Shown here: positions 5,409 through 5,455 of the stretch, in pieces
How positions within the stretch are numbered: the stretch's first letter is position 1
How the letters are laid out: each line of letters opens with the position of its first letter
Assembly (NCBI GenBank): GCA_937901695.1
Contig: CALDJN010000288.1
Coordinates: 1 to 5,455 of the forward strand
Reading direction: 5' to 3'
Length of the DNA: 5,455 nt
From: an uncultured Anaerocolumna sp.
GTDB lineage: Bacteria; Bacillota; Clostridia; Lachnospirales; Lachnospiraceae
The notes under the pieces: model-generated
Database searches by the model: none
Told to the model about the DNA's origin: nothing
What the model saw: the letters and a program-made list of their open reading frames with translations, nothing else
Program-made: the position numbers and the translations under genes

Positions 5409-5455
5409 GTCATTCTGAGAGCAAATTCAGCTTGCTGAATTATGCTCGAAGAATC
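5409..5455 (-). repeat. Inverted copy of the left-flank hairpin repeat
   Basis: Read on the minus strand this begins GATTCTTCGAGCATAATTC and ends GCTCTCAGAATGACA, matching the core found at 210-255 in the left array. ATTCT and AGAAT close the hairpin (5412-5416 with 5450-5454). GAGCA pairs with TGCTC, and AATTCAG (5424-5430) with CTGAATT (5435-5441) around a CTTG loop, with one bulged base. Similarity to the left copies continues a few bases past GACA (TTTGCA). The window ends at the edge of the hairpin, so more copies may lie beyond. Confidence 0.88.

Overview
The window is a single-gene locus from a low-GC Gram-positive bacterium, most likely a member of the Lachnospiraceae or a related Clostridia group. 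Three things point there: the AT-rich intergenic DNA, a strong AGGAGG ribosome binding site, and the C-terminal set of cell-surface modules (a Y-T-G type Ig-like repeat, an unnamed module of about 180 residues, and two Big2-like domains). The lineage is inferred from style and not proven.

Layout, left to right. Positions 1-271 hold a tandem array of a dispersed hairpin repeat: two 76-bp units, a 93-bp unit and a truncated copy, with no gene. Positions 298-4950, on the minus strand, encode a 1550-residue secreted multidomain glycoside hydrolase of family GH66 (endodextranase type). Both expected catalytic acids are visible, followed by three CBM6/CBM35-like carbohydrate-binding modules and a long C-terminal tail. 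Positions 4951-5284 are the AT-rich leader and promoter region of that gene, with several dyads that could be operators. Positions 5285-5315 form a strong stem-loop, probably the terminator of a gene to the right of the window. Its right arm opens a three-unit 27-bp tandem repeat (5311-5391). Positions 5409-5455 hold another copy of the left-flank hairpin repeat, in opposite orientation.

Functionally this looks like a monocistronic unit for extracellular breakdown of alpha-1,6-glucan (dextran). The enzyme is exported by an N-terminal signal peptide, and its binding modules would hold it on polysaccharide or at the cell surface. No transporter, regulator or sortase gene is in view. No canonical terminator follows the gene; its transcript would run into small dyads and then the hairpin repeats.

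The most unusual signal is the repeat family. Every full copy can fold as ATTCT, a two-by-two or one-by-one internal loop, a stem that differs between copies but stays paired, and AGAAT. The gene is bracketed by inverted copies whose AGAATGACA ends face inward. I see no CRISPR array, tRNA, rRNA, transposase or phage gene.
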